64,000 nt of DNA, taken from the NCBI GenBank assembly GCA_902604785.1, contig CACLAC010000001.1, positions 62,001-126,000 of the forward strand, given 5' to 3'. The position numbers were made by a program, and so were the translations under genes. Positions 1-10,929 of the stretch are shown here, piece by piece. Each line of letters starts with the position of its first letter. Positions within the stretch are counted from its first letter, which is position 1. The DNA comes from an uncultured Pelagibacteraceae bacterium. GTDB taxonomy: Bacteria > Pseudomonadota > Alphaproteobacteria > Pelagibacterales > Pelagibacteraceae. The notes under the pieces were generated by a model. The model made no database searches. It saw nothing but the letters and a program-made list of their open reading frames with translations, and was not told where the DNA came from.

Positions 1-37
1 TTATTATCTATATGGTAAGTAAATTCTATATTTCCAG

Positions 38-640
38 ATGTCTAAAAAAAAAATTAAAGAGATAATCATCGGTTCCAATAACACTGGAAAAATAAGGGAA
101 ATAAGAGATTTATTGCCAAAAAAATATAAAATATTTACACCAAATGATTTTAATCTAAGAAGTCCAAAAGAGAATGGTAAGTCATTTATTGAAAACTCAT
201 TAATTAAAGCTGAATATTACTCAAAAAAAATTGGAAAAATTTGTATTGCCGATGACTCCGGATTGGAAATAGATTATTTAGATAAAGCTCCAGGAATATT
301 TTCTGCTAGATGGGGAGGAAAAAATAATAATTTTAATATTGCCATCAAAAAAGTATTTAGAGAATTAAATAAAAAAGATAAAAAATGGAGATTTAAAAAA
401 ATACATGCAAGATTTATTTGTGCTTTAACCATATATGGTCTTAAAAAAAACCCTATACATTCTTTAGGAATAGTAAGGGGATTGATATCAAATAAAAAAA
501 TGGGAAAAAATGGATTTGGTTATGATCCAATTTTTATACCTAATGGTAGTTTGCTTACATTTGCTGAAATGCAACCTAGTAAAAAATATAAAATTGATCA
601 TAGATATATAGCATTTAAAAAAATTAAAAAATTTTTTTGA
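38..640 (+). CDS. rdgB: Non-canonical purine NTP pyrophosphatase, RdgB/HAM1 family
   Basis: SNNTGKIREI N-terminal motif, ADDSGLEIDYL and GFGYDPIF motifs typical of the HAM1 family. Confidence 0.95.
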   Translation: MSKKKIKEIIIGSNNTGKIREIRDLLPKKYKIFTPNDFNLRSPKENGKSFIENSLIKAEYYSKKIGKICIADDSGLEIDYLDKAPGIFSARWGGKNNNFNIAIKKVFRELNKKDKKWRFKKIHARFICALTIYGLKKNPIHSLGIVRGLISNKKMGKNGFGYDPIFIPNGSLLTFAEMQPSKKYKIDHRYIAFKKIKKFF

Positions 641-1775
641 ACTGATTATTTTCAATACTATAAAAATTTAACTGGTGAGTTATTATATTTTTATTTATTT
701 CAAATATACCAATCTTGCCTTTGAATTTATTTTTTTTATAAAAAATATTATCTGAAATCTTGAAATCATTTTTATAAATTAAATAATAAATTAAACCCAC
801 CAGATCATAGCTTAAGAAAGATATTTGATTTGGTCTAGATTCATAAAAACTATTATATTCATCTATAAATAAGTCGTAGTTTTCTTTATTTATAGAAGGA
901 AAATAAATAGGATGTAATGAAGTTTCTTTTAATAAAGATTCATCAAACCATTGATTTAATGTTAAATATGAAATTCTATTTGACGATACATCTGTATACA
1001 ATAATGAAGTCGCTACACTTTTTAAGCTCTCATCAAAATCTGCAATAATTACAGAGTCAAAATTAATTCCTCCTAATGTATCTTTTTTTTTTAGATTTTC
1101 TATTTTTTTTTCTTTATTCTGAACTGAAGAGTTTTCTAATCTTTTTATTTCATCCTCTAGGTTTTGTTTTCTTTGAGCATATCTGGTTAATTTTTCTATT
1201 TGTGCAGTTAATAAAGTTGGATCTGAATCATAATAAAATTTATCTTTAAGTTTTATTTTGGTTTTGTTAATTGCTAAATCAATTTCCTTTTTATAATATG
1301 TTTTTGGAATTAGAAATATACTTCTCTCTAAACTATTTATTTGTTTAAACTTTTTTATCGTGTTTATTTGTGAAATTGCATTTACACCAGCGCTAATTAC
1401 ATTTTTAGGATTTCCATAAATTTTATTTGTTAGAGATATAAACGTCATATCTTTTAAATCATCAAGATACTTTACACTTTCATTAAATACTGGCCCAATA
1501 ACAATTCTTACTCCTTGTTCATATAATTCTTTTGAAACTCTTAAAGCATTTATTGGATTTGATTTTGTATCTTTAGGAATAATTTCTATTCTATCATCAT
1601 CAATTTTGTTGATTGCCAATCTAACCGATTTAATAATTGAATTTCCTAATTCTAAATTTTTTCCACTAATTGGTACTATTAGACCAACTTTAATTTTTTC
1701 ACTTGAAAAACTGTTTTGTATAAAAATAATTAAGCTTAAAGCTGATATAAATATAAATTTAATAAAAGTTTTCAT
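624..1775 (-). CDS. Periplasmic binding-fold protein, LpoA/penicillin-binding-protein-activator-like
   Basis: Signal peptide then KIKVGLIVPISGKNLELGNSI..., IVIGPVFNESVKYL; adjacent to rsmI as in other proteobacteria. Confidence 0.7.
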   Translation of the reverse strand: MKTFIKFIFISALSLIIFIQNSFSSEKIKVGLIVPISGKNLELGNSIIKSVRLAINKIDDDRIEIIPKDTKSNPINALRVSKELYEQGVRIVIGPVFNESVKYLDDLKDMTFISLTNKIYGNPKNVISAGVNAISQINTIKKFKQINSLERSIFLIPKTYYKKEIDLAINKTKIKLKDKFYYDSDPTLLTAQIEKLTRYAQRKQNLEDEIKRLENSSVQNKEKKIENLKKKDTLGGINFDSVIIADFDESLKSVATSLLYTDVSSNRISYLTLNQWFDESLLKETSLHPIYFPSINKENYDLFIDEYNSFYESRPNQISFLSYDLVGLIYYLIYKNDFKISDNIFYKKNKFKGKIGIFEINKNIITHQLNFYSIENNQFKKIF

Positions 1776-1805
1776 TTTAGTTTTAATAATATAATTTCAA
1801 AATTA

Positions 1806-2663
1806 ATGCATGATGATCAAAACTTAAATAACTTAAAACCTGGGCTATATTGTGTTGCAACACCAATAGGAAATCTAGGAGATATAACACTTAGAGCTTT
1901 AGAAGTTATTAAAAACTCAGATTTAATTTTATGTGAAGATACAAGAGTTTCAAAAAAGTTATTAAGCAAATTTAATATACATAAAAAATTAATTTCTAAT
2001 CATAAATTTAATGAAAATAAAAATATAAATTTTATTTTAGAACATTTAGAAAATAATAAAATAATATCAATTATATCTGATGCAGGAACTCCTGCAATTT
2101 CAGATCCTGGTAGAATTTTAATTAATAAATGTATAGAGAAAAATATTAATATTTATTCTGTTCCTGGCCCTTCAGCTGTTAGTGCCGCTATATCTGTTAG
2201 TGGATTTTCAGATAAATATTTATTTTGTGGGTTTTTGCCTGAAAAGAAAAATGCAATAGACAAATTTTTCAACTCTGCTTCACAAATGAACTATTCAATT
2301 ATTTTTTTTATATCACCAAAGAAAATAAATAAAATTATTGAACTTATAAAAAAATATTTTTTTAATAGAAATATATTAATTTGTAGAGAAATTACAAAAT
2401 TTCATGAAGAATATTTAAGAAGCAGTGTAAAAAACTTATCTGAAGTGTCTATTTCTTCAAAAGGTGAAGTTACTGTTGTTATTTCTGAAGACATTAATTT
2501 AAAAAAAAAATTTATTAATTTAAAAGAATCAGATAAAAAAAAAATTAATAAATTAATAAAAAAAATGACTATCAAAAATATTGTTAATGAAATTAATAAA
2601 AATAAAATAATACCAAAAAAATTAATTTACGATTATTGTTTAAAATTAAAAAATGAAAATTAA
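1806..2663 (+). CDS. rsmI: 16S rRNA (cytidine(1402)-2'-O)-methyltransferase
   Basis: GLYCVATPIGNLGDITLRALE, CEDTRVSKKLL, SDAGTPAISDPG, PGPSAVSAA motifs. Confidence 0.95.
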   Translation: MHDDQNLNNLKPGLYCVATPIGNLGDITLRALEVIKNSDLILCEDTRVSKKLLSKFNIHKKLISNHKFNENKNINFILEHLENNKIISIISDAGTPAISDPGRILINKCIEKNINIYSVPGPSAVSAAISVSGFSDKYLFCGFLPEKKNAIDKFFNSASQMNYSIIFFISPKKINKIIELIKKYFFNRNILICREITKFHEEYLRSSVKNLSEVSISSKGEVTVVISEDINLKKKFINLKESDKKKINKLIKKMTIKNIVNEINKNKIIPKKLIYDYCLKLKNEN

Positions 2664-3246
2664 TAAAATATTACCATTATTTTTATTATTAATTCTTACT
2701 GCTTGTGTTGGAACATCTTCTACTGGAGTTTTTGGAACTGGAGTAACTATTGCACTCGATCCAAGAACATTAGGTACCCAAATAGATGATTCTCTTATGC
2801 AAAAAAATTTAAGTGCAAAATTAATTAATATGAATACCAATTATATATTATCTGTAAAAACTAAAGTATTAGATGGAAGAATTTTTATTACTGGTAAAGT
2901 TGATACGGTAGAAGAAAAATTAAAAATTACAAAATTAGGATGGGAAATAAAAGGTGCAAGATCAGTAAAAAATGATTTACAAATTAAAGAAAAATTTAAT
3001 TTTAGTAGAGCAGCAAAAGATTTATTAATCACATCACAACTTCGAACTGCCATGATTACTAGTAAAAAAATTAAAGCTGTAAATTACAACATAGATACAT
3101 ATAAAAAGAAAATATACGTATATGGTATAGCCCAAGATGAAGATGAAAGAAAAGAAGTTATAAATGAGGCAAAGCAAATTCTTGATGTTGAAGATGTTAT
3201 TTCAAGTATTTTACTAATTGAAGATTTAAGGGTTGTTAAAAAATAA
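2653..3246 (+). CDS. BON-domain outer membrane lipoprotein (DolP/YraP-like)
   Basis: Lipobox LLILTACVG; two BON-like repeats; downstream of the LpoA-like/rsmI pair. Confidence 0.8.
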   Translation: MKINKILPLFLLLILTACVGTSSTGVFGTGVTIALDPRTLGTQIDDSLMQKNLSAKLINMNTNYILSVKTKVLDGRIFITGKVDTVEEKLKITKLGWEIKGARSVKNDLQIKEKFNFSRAAKDLLITSQLRTAMITSKKIKAVNYNIDTYKKKIYVYGIAQDEDERKEVINEAKQILDVEDVISSILLIEDLRVVKK

Positions 3247-3248
3247 AT

Positions 3249-5531
3249 TTATTTTTTGTAATTTATAACCCCCGCAGAGTAAGCTGCGATAGAAGCTAAA
3301 TTTAATATATCAGAAGTAGAAGATCTCAGAGGAGCAATTTCTATTGCCTGCCCCAAACCTATCAACAAAGGTCCTATGACTTTTGCACCACCAAGTGTCT
3401 TCATTATTTTATAAGAAATTGCTGCACTATGTTGACCTGGCATAATTAATATGTTTGCATTTCCTACTATTTCTGAAAATGGATATAAGTCAGAGTATTC
3501 ACTACTTAGGGCAACATCTGGTTGCATGTCTCCATCAAATTTAAAATCAACTTTTCTTTTTTTTAATATTTCTACCGCATCTCTAATATGTTTAGTTCTA
3601 CTTGTTAATGGCTGACCAAATGTTGAATGGGATAAAAAAGCTACTTTAGGATCAAAACCAAATAACCTAACAACTCTTGCTGAAGAAATAGCAATTTCTG
3701 CCAATTGTTCTGATGAAGGATATTCGTGAACACTTGTATCTCCTATAAAAACTGTTTTACCTTTATTTATAACCATATTTAGTCCAAACATTATTTCACC
3801 TGGTCTAGGTTCGACTACTTTATTTATTTTTTCTAGTGATTGAGCATATCTTCTACTATTTCCAGTCACCATTGCATCTGCATCTCCTGAAGATACCATG
3901 CAAGATCCCCAAATAACTCTATCATTCCTTATCATTCTATCACAATCTCTTTCAAGCAATCCTTGCTGCCTATGAATTTTTTTAAAAAGAAATTTAACAT
4001 ATTTCTCTCTTTTTTTTTTATCTGTGGAATTTATAATTTGAATATCAAAATTTTCCCCATATCCAATTTCTTTTAGTCTTTGTTTAACAATTTTTTCCTT
4101 AGCTACAATTATAGGAACTCCTAGTTCAGCATTTTTAAATGCTATTGCAGCTTTTAATGTATTTTCATCTTCACCATCTGTAAAAACAACTCTTTTTTGA
4201 TTTTTTTTGATTTTAGAATTTATACCTTGCATTATAGTTACAGAGGGATCTAATCTTTGTTTTAATTGGTCGGCATAATTCTCAAAGCTATCTATTTTTT
4301 TTCTTGCAACTTTAGTTTTTAATGCAGCCCTAGCAACTGCAACAGGTATAACACTTATTAATCTTGGATCAAATGTAGATGGAATTATATAATCTTTTCC
4401 ATATTTAGGTCTTTCTCCTCCCATGGCTGCAACAACTTCATCTGGAACTCTTTTTTTAGCTAAGGATGCTATAGCATTTACTGCAGCAATTTTCATTTCC
4501 TCATTTATAGTTTTTGCTCTTACATCTAGTGCGCCTCTAAAAATATATGGAAATCCAATTAAATTATTTACCTGATTTGGATAATCCGATCTTCCAGTTG
4601 CAATTATTGCGTCTTTTCTAACTTTTTTAACTTCCTCAGGTGTTATTTCTGGATCCGGATTAGCGCAGGCAAATATAATTGGATTTTTTGCCATTTTTTT
4701 TATCATTTCTGTTTTTAAAACACCCGCAGATGATAAACCTAAAAAAACATCAGCACCATTTATTGCGTCATTCAATGTTCTTTTTTTAGTTTCTATAGCA
4801 TAAGTTGATTTCCATTTATTTAGACCTTTTCTTCCTTTGTAAATAACACCTTTCCGGTCAATCATAATTATATTTTTATCAAGAACTCCAGTTTTTTTAA
4901 AAAGATTAGCACATGCCATAGCTGATGCTCCCGCTCCATTAACTACAACCTTAACTTTTTTTAAATCTTTCTTAGCTATATCAACAGCATTAATTAGTGC
5001 TGCAGAAGTAATTATCGCAGTACCATGTTGGTCATCATGAAATACAGGAATATCTAAGAGTTTTTTTAGTTTTTCTTCAATTATAAAACAATTTGGAGCA
5101 GCGATATCCTCTAAATTTATTCCTCCAAAACTACCAGAAAAATTTTTTATATTATTAATTATTTCATCTGGGTTGTTCGAGTCTATTTCTAAATCAATAG
5201 CGTCGATATCTGCAAATCTTTTGAATAAAACTGCCTTACCTTCCATAACAGGTTTTGATGCTAATGCCCCAAGATTTCCAAGGCCTAATATTGCAGAGCC
5301 ATTACTAATAACGGCAACCAAATTACCTTTTGTAGTATAATCGTATGCTAGTTCAGGATTTTTTGAAATTGCTTTTACTGGAGCAGCAACTCCTGGAGAG
5401 TACGCCAATGCCAAATCTCTTTTTGTAGTCATTGGCTTAGAGGAAATAATCTCAATCTTGCCAGATTTATTACTATTGTGAAAATCTAAAGCTTCTTTAT
5501 CCGAATAATGTTCAATTTTATTTTTCTTCAT
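3249..5531 (-). CDS. maeB: NADP-dependent malic enzyme (malic enzyme-phosphotransacetylase fusion)
   Basis: LALAYSPGVAAPVKAI, VFHDDQHGTAI, C-terminal PTA-like domain; start probably at internal MKKNK (5531) rather than ORF start 5561. Confidence 0.92.
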   Translation of the reverse strand: MKKNKIEHYSDKEALDFHNSNKSGKIEIISSKPMTTKRDLALAYSPGVAAPVKAISKNPELAYDYTTKGNLVAVISNGSAILGLGNLGALASKPVMEGKAVLFKRFADIDAIDLEIDSNNPDEIINNIKNFSGSFGGINLEDIAAPNCFIIEEKLKKLLDIPVFHDDQHGTAIITSAALINAVDIAKKDLKKVKVVVNGAGASAMACANLFKKTGVLDKNIIMIDRKGVIYKGRKGLNKWKSTYAIETKKRTLNDAINGADVFLGLSSAGVLKTEMIKKMAKNPIIFACANPDPEITPEEVKKVRKDAIIATGRSDYPNQVNNLIGFPYIFRGALDVRAKTINEEMKIAAVNAIASLAKKRVPDEVVAAMGGERPKYGKDYIIPSTFDPRLISVIPVAVARAALKTKVARKKIDSFENYADQLKQRLDPSVTIMQGINSKIKKNQKRVVFTDGEDENTLKAAIAFKNAELGVPIIVAKEKIVKQRLKEIGYGENFDIQIINSTDKKKREKYVKFLFKKIHRQQGLLERDCDRMIRNDRVIWGSCMVSSGDADAMVTGNSRRYAQSLEKINKVVEPRPGEIMFGLNMVINKGKTVFIGDTSVHEYPSSEQLAEIAISSARVVRLFGFDPKVAFLSHSTFGQPLTSRTKHIRDAVEILKKRKVDFKFDGDMQPDVALSSEYSDLYPFSEIVGNANILIMPGQHSAAISYKIMKTLGGAKVIGPLLIGLGQAIEIAPLRSSTSDILNLASIAAYSAGVINYKK

Positions 5532-5581
5532 TTTGTGTAAATAGGTATACAAATAGAGCAAATTTAAGACTAATATGATTT

Positions 5582-7111
5582 ATGAATCTGATTAAGTCAA
5601 CAAGCACGTTTGGTTTCTTTACTTTAATAAGTAGAATTCTTGGATATTTAAGAGATCTATTGATAGCAATTTATCTTGGTTCTGGACCAATAGCAGATGC
5701 TTTCTTTGTAGCATTTAGAATACCAAATACATTTAGAAGATTATTTTCTGAAGGAACATTTAATGCTGCTTTTGTTCCAAGTTACTCATCTGAATTAGCT
5801 TCAGGTAAACAAATAGCTCAAAAGTTTGCAAACAAAATTTTTAACTTACTGTTAATCGGGTTGTTATTAATTGTGTTGGTTATTGAGATATTTATGCCAT
5901 CATTTGTTTTTATAATTGCACCAGGTTTTTCTGATAATTCTGATAAATTTGATCTAACCATTTCCCTTACAAGAATCACATTTCCTTTTCTGTTGTTTGT
6001 TAGTTTATCTTCTTTTTTTTCAGCAATATTAAATTCACACAATAAATTTGCAGTTGCTTCAGCAGCACCAATTATTTTAAATATATTTTTAATTTTAGTA
6101 TTAATTTTTCAAATTTATTTAAATGATGATCTTGTATTTTATCTTTCTTATGCAGTAACATTTGCTGGTATTGTACAGCTAATTTTTTTACTTTTTTTTA
6201 TAAAAAGATATTATTTTCCTAAAATTACTTTTAGTTTTAAAATTGATTATAAGGTCAAATTATTTTTTAAAAAACTTTTACCGAGTATATTTTCATCAGG
6301 CGTTACTCAAATAAATATTTTAGTAGGAACAATTATAGCATCTTTTCAGGTAAGCGCTGTTTCTTATCTTTATTATGCAGATAGAATATATCAAATTAAT
6401 TTAGCAATAGCTGGAATTGCAATCGGAACTGTACTTTTACCAAACTTAACTAAACACATTCAATCAAAGAATAAAAAAAAAATAGATTTTATTCAAAATA
6501 AAGCATTAGAGTTGAGCTTGTTTTTAAGTTTACCTGCAACTATAGCCCTATTAATTGCTTCCGAAGAAATTACATCCTCTTTATTTGGTTATGGTTCATT
6601 TGATTTATTAAGTGTAAAAAACTCTTCAAATGCATTATTTTATTTTGCTTTAGGTCTACCAGCTTTTTCAATAATTAAAATATTTTCTAGTTTTTTGTTT
6701 GCGAGACATAATACCAAGATACCCTTTTACTATTCTTTTTTTTCTGTAATAATAAATATTATAATTAGTCTTTATTTTTTTGATACAATGGGTTTTATAA
6801 TTATACCTATAGCAACAACTATATCATCATGGTTAAATGCCTTACTTCTTTTAATTTATTTAATTAATAAAGAATATTTTTTAATAAAATTTGATTTTAT
6901 TAAATCTTTTTTTAAAATAGTTTTATCTACAATTTTAACTTCTATAATTTTTTATAATTTAATTAATTATTTTAGAGATAATTTAAGTTATAGTAGCGAA
7001 TATAAACTCATAACCATTGTTTTATTGATTATAGTAACATTTGTTATTTACATTTTTATTTCTATACTTACAAAAGCCTTTAAAACGACAGATATTAAAT
7101 TAAAGTATTAA
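5582..7111 (+). CDS. murJ: Lipid II flippase MurJ
   Basis: STFGFFTLISRILGYLRDLLIA, FRIPNTFRRLFSEGTFNAAFVP; many TM segments. Confidence 0.95.
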   Translation: MNLIKSTSTFGFFTLISRILGYLRDLLIAIYLGSGPIADAFFVAFRIPNTFRRLFSEGTFNAAFVPSYSSELASGKQIAQKFANKIFNLLLIGLLLIVLVIEIFMPSFVFIIAPGFSDNSDKFDLTISLTRITFPFLLFVSLSSFFSAILNSHNKFAVASAAPIILNIFLILVLIFQIYLNDDLVFYLSYAVTFAGIVQLIFLLFFIKRYYFPKITFSFKIDYKVKLFFKKLLPSIFSSGVTQINILVGTIIASFQVSAVSYLYYADRIYQINLAIAGIAIGTVLLPNLTKHIQSKNKKKIDFIQNKALELSLFLSLPATIALLIASEEITSSLFGYGSFDLLSVKNSSNALFYFALGLPAFSIIKIFSSFLFARHNTKIPFYYSFFSVIINIIISLYFFDTMGFIIIPIATTISSWLNALLLLIYLINKEYFLIKFDFIKSFFKIVLSTILTSIIFYNLINYFRDNLSYSSEYKLITIVLLIIVTFVIYIFISILTKAFKTTDIKLKY

Positions 7112-7115
7112 TTAA

Positions 7116-8117
7116 ATGGGAAAAAAAATTTTTTCAGGAGTTCAGCCTACAGGAAACCTTCACTTAGGTAATTATATTGGAGCAATAAAAAATTTTGTTG
7201 ATCTACAAAATCAAGCAGATAATGAATGTGTCTATTGTGTTGTTGATTTACATGCAATAACAACAAAGCAAGATCCTAAAATTCTTAAAAGCAATATAAG
7301 AGAGACCACAGCTGCTTTTTTGGCAAGCGGAATAGACCCAAATAAAAGCATTATATTTAATCAATCTTTAGTACCATCTCATTCGGAAGGTTCTTGGATC
7401 TTAGGATGTATAGCTCGTATGGGTTGGTTAAATAGAATGACTCAGTTTAAAGAAAAGGCTGGAAAAGATAAAGAAAAAGCAAGTGTCGGTTTATATATAT
7501 ATCCGATTTTAATGACTGCTGACATATTGTTATATGATGCAACACACGTTCCAGTGGGAGAAGATCAAAAACAGCATTTAGAGTTATCAAGAGACATTGC
7601 GCAAAAATTTAATTTAGATTTTAATGCACCAAATTTTCTTAGAGCTCCAGAACCATTAATACAAAAAAATTTTTCAAGAATAATGAGTTTAAAAAACGGA
7701 AAAAATAAAATGAGCAAATCAGATCCATCAGATTTAAGTAGAATAAATTTAACAGACAATAAGGATCTAATAGTTAATAAAATAAAAAAAGCTAAAACTG
7801 ATAATGACCCATTACCAAGTGATAAAAAAAATCTAAGTAAAAGGCCTGAGGTTGAAAATTTATTAGGAATATATTCAAGTTTAAGTGGCCAAAATTTAGA
7901 AAATTCTATAAATGAATTTAGTGGCAAAAACTTTTCTGTGTTTAAAGAAAAATTAGCAGAACTAGTTGTTGAAAAAATTTCACCAATATCTATTGAAATT
8001 AATAAATTGCAAAAAGATACCAGTTTTATTGATAAAATTCTTAAAGAAGGTGCAGATAAAGCTGATTTAATAGCTTCAAAAAAAGTTGAAGAAATTAAGA
8101 AAATAATTGGTTTTTAA
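7116..8117 (+). CDS. trpS: Tryptophan--tRNA ligase
   Basis: [28 protein letters not shown] (KMSKS). Confidence 0.97.
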   Translation: MGKKIFSGVQPTGNLHLGNYIGAIKNFVDLQNQADNECVYCVVDLHAITTKQDPKILKSNIRETTAAFLASGIDPNKSIIFNQSLVPSHSEGSWILGCIARMGWLNRMTQFKEKAGKDKEKASVGLYIYPILMTADILLYDATHVPVGEDQKQHLELSRDIAQKFNLDFNAPNFLRAPEPLIQKNFSRIMSLKNGKNKMSKSDPSDLSRINLTDNKDLIVNKIKKAKTDNDPLPSDKKNLSKRPEVENLLGIYSSLSGQNLENSINEFSGKNFSVFKEKLAELVVEKISPISIEINKLQKDTSFIDKILKEGADKADLIASKKVEEIKKIIGF

Positions 8118-8156
8118 ACATATTTTAATTTATAAAAACATAATTATAATTTAATT

Positions 8157-8699
8157 ATGTTTGTACAAACTCAAAAAACACCAAACCCAAATTCTTTAAA
8201 ATTTTTACCAGGAAAAAAAGTTTCAGAAGATGGTCCATATGAAATTTTAAATAAGGATGAGACAAATAATAATTTAATTAGAAATATTCTTTCAATTAAT
8301 GGTGTTACAGGAATATTTTTGGGTGAAGATTTTTTATCTATTAACAAAGAAGAAGAAGCTGATTGGGAAAATATTAAGCATATAGTTATTTCGCATATAA
8401 ATGAATATTACTCGGAAGGTAATAAGTTTGTAATTTCTAAAGAAAATAATGATTCTAATAACGACAATTATAATGAAATAGAAAAAAAAATTATTAATAT
8501 TTTAGATACAAAAGTGCGACCTGCAGTTGCAAGAGATGGTGGAGATATTAAATTTAAAGAATTTAAAGATGGAAAGGTAAAGGTAGAACTACAAGGTAGT
8601 TGTTCTGGCTGTCCATCTTCAACTTTGACGTTAAAGCAAGGAGTGCAAAATTTACTATGCCATTATGTTCCTGAAGTTAAGGAAGTTTTAGCAGTATAA
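8157..8699 (+). CDS. NifU-like Fe-S scaffold (Nfu family)
   Basis: MFVQTQKTPNPNSLKFLPG (Nfu N-terminal), RPAVARDGGDIKF...CSGCPSS (CxxC). Confidence 0.93.
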   Translation: MFVQTQKTPNPNSLKFLPGKKVSEDGPYEILNKDETNNNLIRNILSINGVTGIFLGEDFLSINKEEEADWENIKHIVISHINEYYSEGNKFVISKENNDSNNDNYNEIEKKIINILDTKVRPAVARDGGDIKFKEFKDGKVKVELQGSCSGCPSSTLTLKQGVQNLLCHYVPEVKEVLAV

Positions 8700-8737
8700 A
8701 AATATAAAAAAATAATTATAATCTCATTTATTACACA

Positions 8738-9871
8738 ATGATTAAAAAAATTAGAAATGATTCAATTTTTAAAAAACCATCACCTGTAAAAACTGTAAAA
8801 TCAAAAAAGGTTTTAAAAAGTTTTAATGAACAAAATAAAAATTATAAAAATTTTTATATATTTTCTTTTGTAAGCCTTACTTTGATTTTTTCTTTTTTTT
8901 CTTTACCAAATATAACTAAGTATTTTAAAGATAATTTTGTTAATAATAAAACAGTTGTTAATGTTTCCAAAAAGAATTTTGAACTAACTCTTAATAATCA
9001 AAATGATAAAATAGTAGAAAAAAGCACTAATTTGGAAGATGTTTTTAATGATATTGATGTTTTTTCATCAGATGAAAAAAATACTAATACTTCACGTTTA
9101 AGTGCCTCAACTATTGAACAGTTATTTAAAGATACTAATTATAATTTAAAATCAGTAAAAAAAACAAAATTAGTTAATATTGGTAATAACTTGGATCATC
9201 TTCCATCAGAAATGAAGAGTATTGAAAATGTAAAAAAACGGAAAAATTTATTTATTCAAATTGTTTTACCTTTAATAATTGAAGAAAATACCAAAATTAA
9301 ATTAGATAGAAAAAAACTTTTTGTAATACTAAATAAAAATAGCAATTCTAATTCTGAAATTGAATGGTTAAAAAAGAAGTTTAAACAATATGGTGTTGCA
9401 AAAAATGATTTATCTACATTAAAGATTAGAATGGATGAAATTCCAGTTTCTTTAGCTATAGCACAAGCTGCAAAAGAAACTGGATGGGGAACCTCAAGGT
9501 TTGCTCAAAAAGGAAATGCATTATTTGGCCAATGGACTTGGACAGGAAATGGAATTAAACCAGCTGGAGCCGATCATGATTCAACTCATAAAGTTGCAAG
9601 TTTTAAAGTTTTAAAAGCCTCGGTAAAAGCTTATCAAAGAAATATAAATACTCATTCAAGCTATAAAAAATTTAGAAAAGAAAGAGCAATTCAAAGAGAT
9701 AATTATGGAAAACTAAATAGTTTAGAATTAGTAAAATATTTAGATAAATATGCAGAAACAGGAATAGAATATACTAAAATTTTGTCAAAAATAATTAAAC
9801 AAAATTCTCTAACAGATTTTGATGATGTTAAAATTCTTCCTACGAGTAAGAAGCTTAAAAATTTAATTTAA
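8738..9871 (+). CDS. Bax-like glucosaminidase domain protein
   Basis: VSLAIAQAAKETGWGTSRFAQKGNALFGQWTW motif; N-terminal TM. Confidence 0.85.
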   Translation: MIKKIRNDSIFKKPSPVKTVKSKKVLKSFNEQNKNYKNFYIFSFVSLTLIFSFFSLPNITKYFKDNFVNNKTVVNVSKKNFELTLNNQNDKIVEKSTNLEDVFNDIDVFSSDEKNTNTSRLSASTIEQLFKDTNYNLKSVKKTKLVNIGNNLDHLPSEMKSIENVKKRKNLFIQIVLPLIIEENTKIKLDRKKLFVILNKNSNSNSEIEWLKKKFKQYGVAKNDLSTLKIRMDEIPVSLAIAQAAKETGWGTSRFAQKGNALFGQWTWTGNGIKPAGADHDSTHKVASFKVLKASVKAYQRNINTHSSYKKFRKERAIQRDNYGKLNSLELVKYLDKYAETGIEYTKILSKIIKQNSLTDFDDVKILPTSKKLKNLI

Positions 9872-10929
9872 TTAATAGAAAACTGAATTCCAAGCCATCT
9901 CCAACCTTCAGTATCTCTTAGAGAACAATTAATTCTGCCTCTTCTATCGTTAAACTTTTCTCTAAAAAAAACAATTAATTTGTTATTTTCTAATTTAATA
10001 TTTGATTTATTCCAACTTCCACCTTCGTTTGAGTAACAAGATATTTTATCTAAATTTTTTTGTTTAGAAAAAAAATTAATTATCATATTTGGTGGATTAT
10101 CTTTAGTTTTCACCAGCTTATCCTCGGGTAAAATATAATTATATTGCAAAGGTAAATATTTGACTAAATTATTAAATCTACTTATTTCTCCATATTTTTC
10201 ATTTATAGGAAATCTTGGCAATTCATATTTATCTTTGTTTAAATCAATTACACCTGAATGCTGACCGAAAGCAAATTTAAAGTTTTTTGAAATATATTGT
10301 TTTTGTTCAAGTGAATATTCTCCAAAAGGATAAGAAAAGAATATTGGATTATAACCAATATTATCTGTAAAAATTTTTATTGATTTGTCTATATCTTTTT
10401 TAAAATCATTAAAATCATAATTAACTAGATATTCATGAGAATGTGAATGATTCCCTAAAAATGCAAATTCTTCTTTTTCGATTTCTTTTATTTCATTCCA
10501 TGTCATATAACCATATTTACCCACAGCCTCTGTAGAAACAAATAATATAAAAGGAATTTTATTTTCCTTTAAGTATGGCCATGCATTTCTATAAAAGGAT
10601 GTAAATCCATCATCAATTGTTATTAATACTTTTTTATTTGATTTTGGAGTACTAAATTCTTCTTCAAATTTAATTGGATTATAAAATTTATAATTATTGG
10701 TTTTTATTATTTCAATATGTTTTTTAAAAATATCCATTTGTATATTTGTTGATGGATATTTATTTTCATTAAATCTATGATACATTAATGACAGAATTCC
10801 TTGTTCATTATGATTATATTTTTTATTTACACCATCAGCATAAACATTTAAAAAAAATAAAAAAAATATGAAAAATATGAAAAATTTAATAATAGACGCT
10901 GCAAATGATAAAATTATTTTTTCATTCAT
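9868..10929 (-). CDS. Polysaccharide deacetylase family protein
   Basis: LMYHRF, VLITIDDGFTSFYRNAWP, GNHSHSHEYL, FSYPFGEYS motifs; 5' end overlaps tsaB on the other strand. Confidence 0.88.
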   Translation of the reverse strand: MNEKIILSFAASIIKFFIFFIFFLFFLNVYADGVNKKYNHNEQGILSLMYHRFNENKYPSTNIQMDIFKKHIEIIKTNNYKFYNPIKFEEEFSTPKSNKKVLITIDDGFTSFYRNAWPYLKENKIPFILFVSTEAVGKYGYMTWNEIKEIEKEEFAFLGNHSHSHEYLVNYDFNDFKKDIDKSIKIFTDNIGYNPIFFSYPFGEYSLEQKQYISKNFKFAFGQHSGVIDLNKDKYELPRFPINEKYGEISRFNNLVKYLPLQYNYILPEDKLVKTKDNPPNMIINFFSKQKNLDKISCYSNEGGSWNKSNIKLENNKLIVFFREKFNDRRGRINCSLRDTEGWRWLGIQFSIN

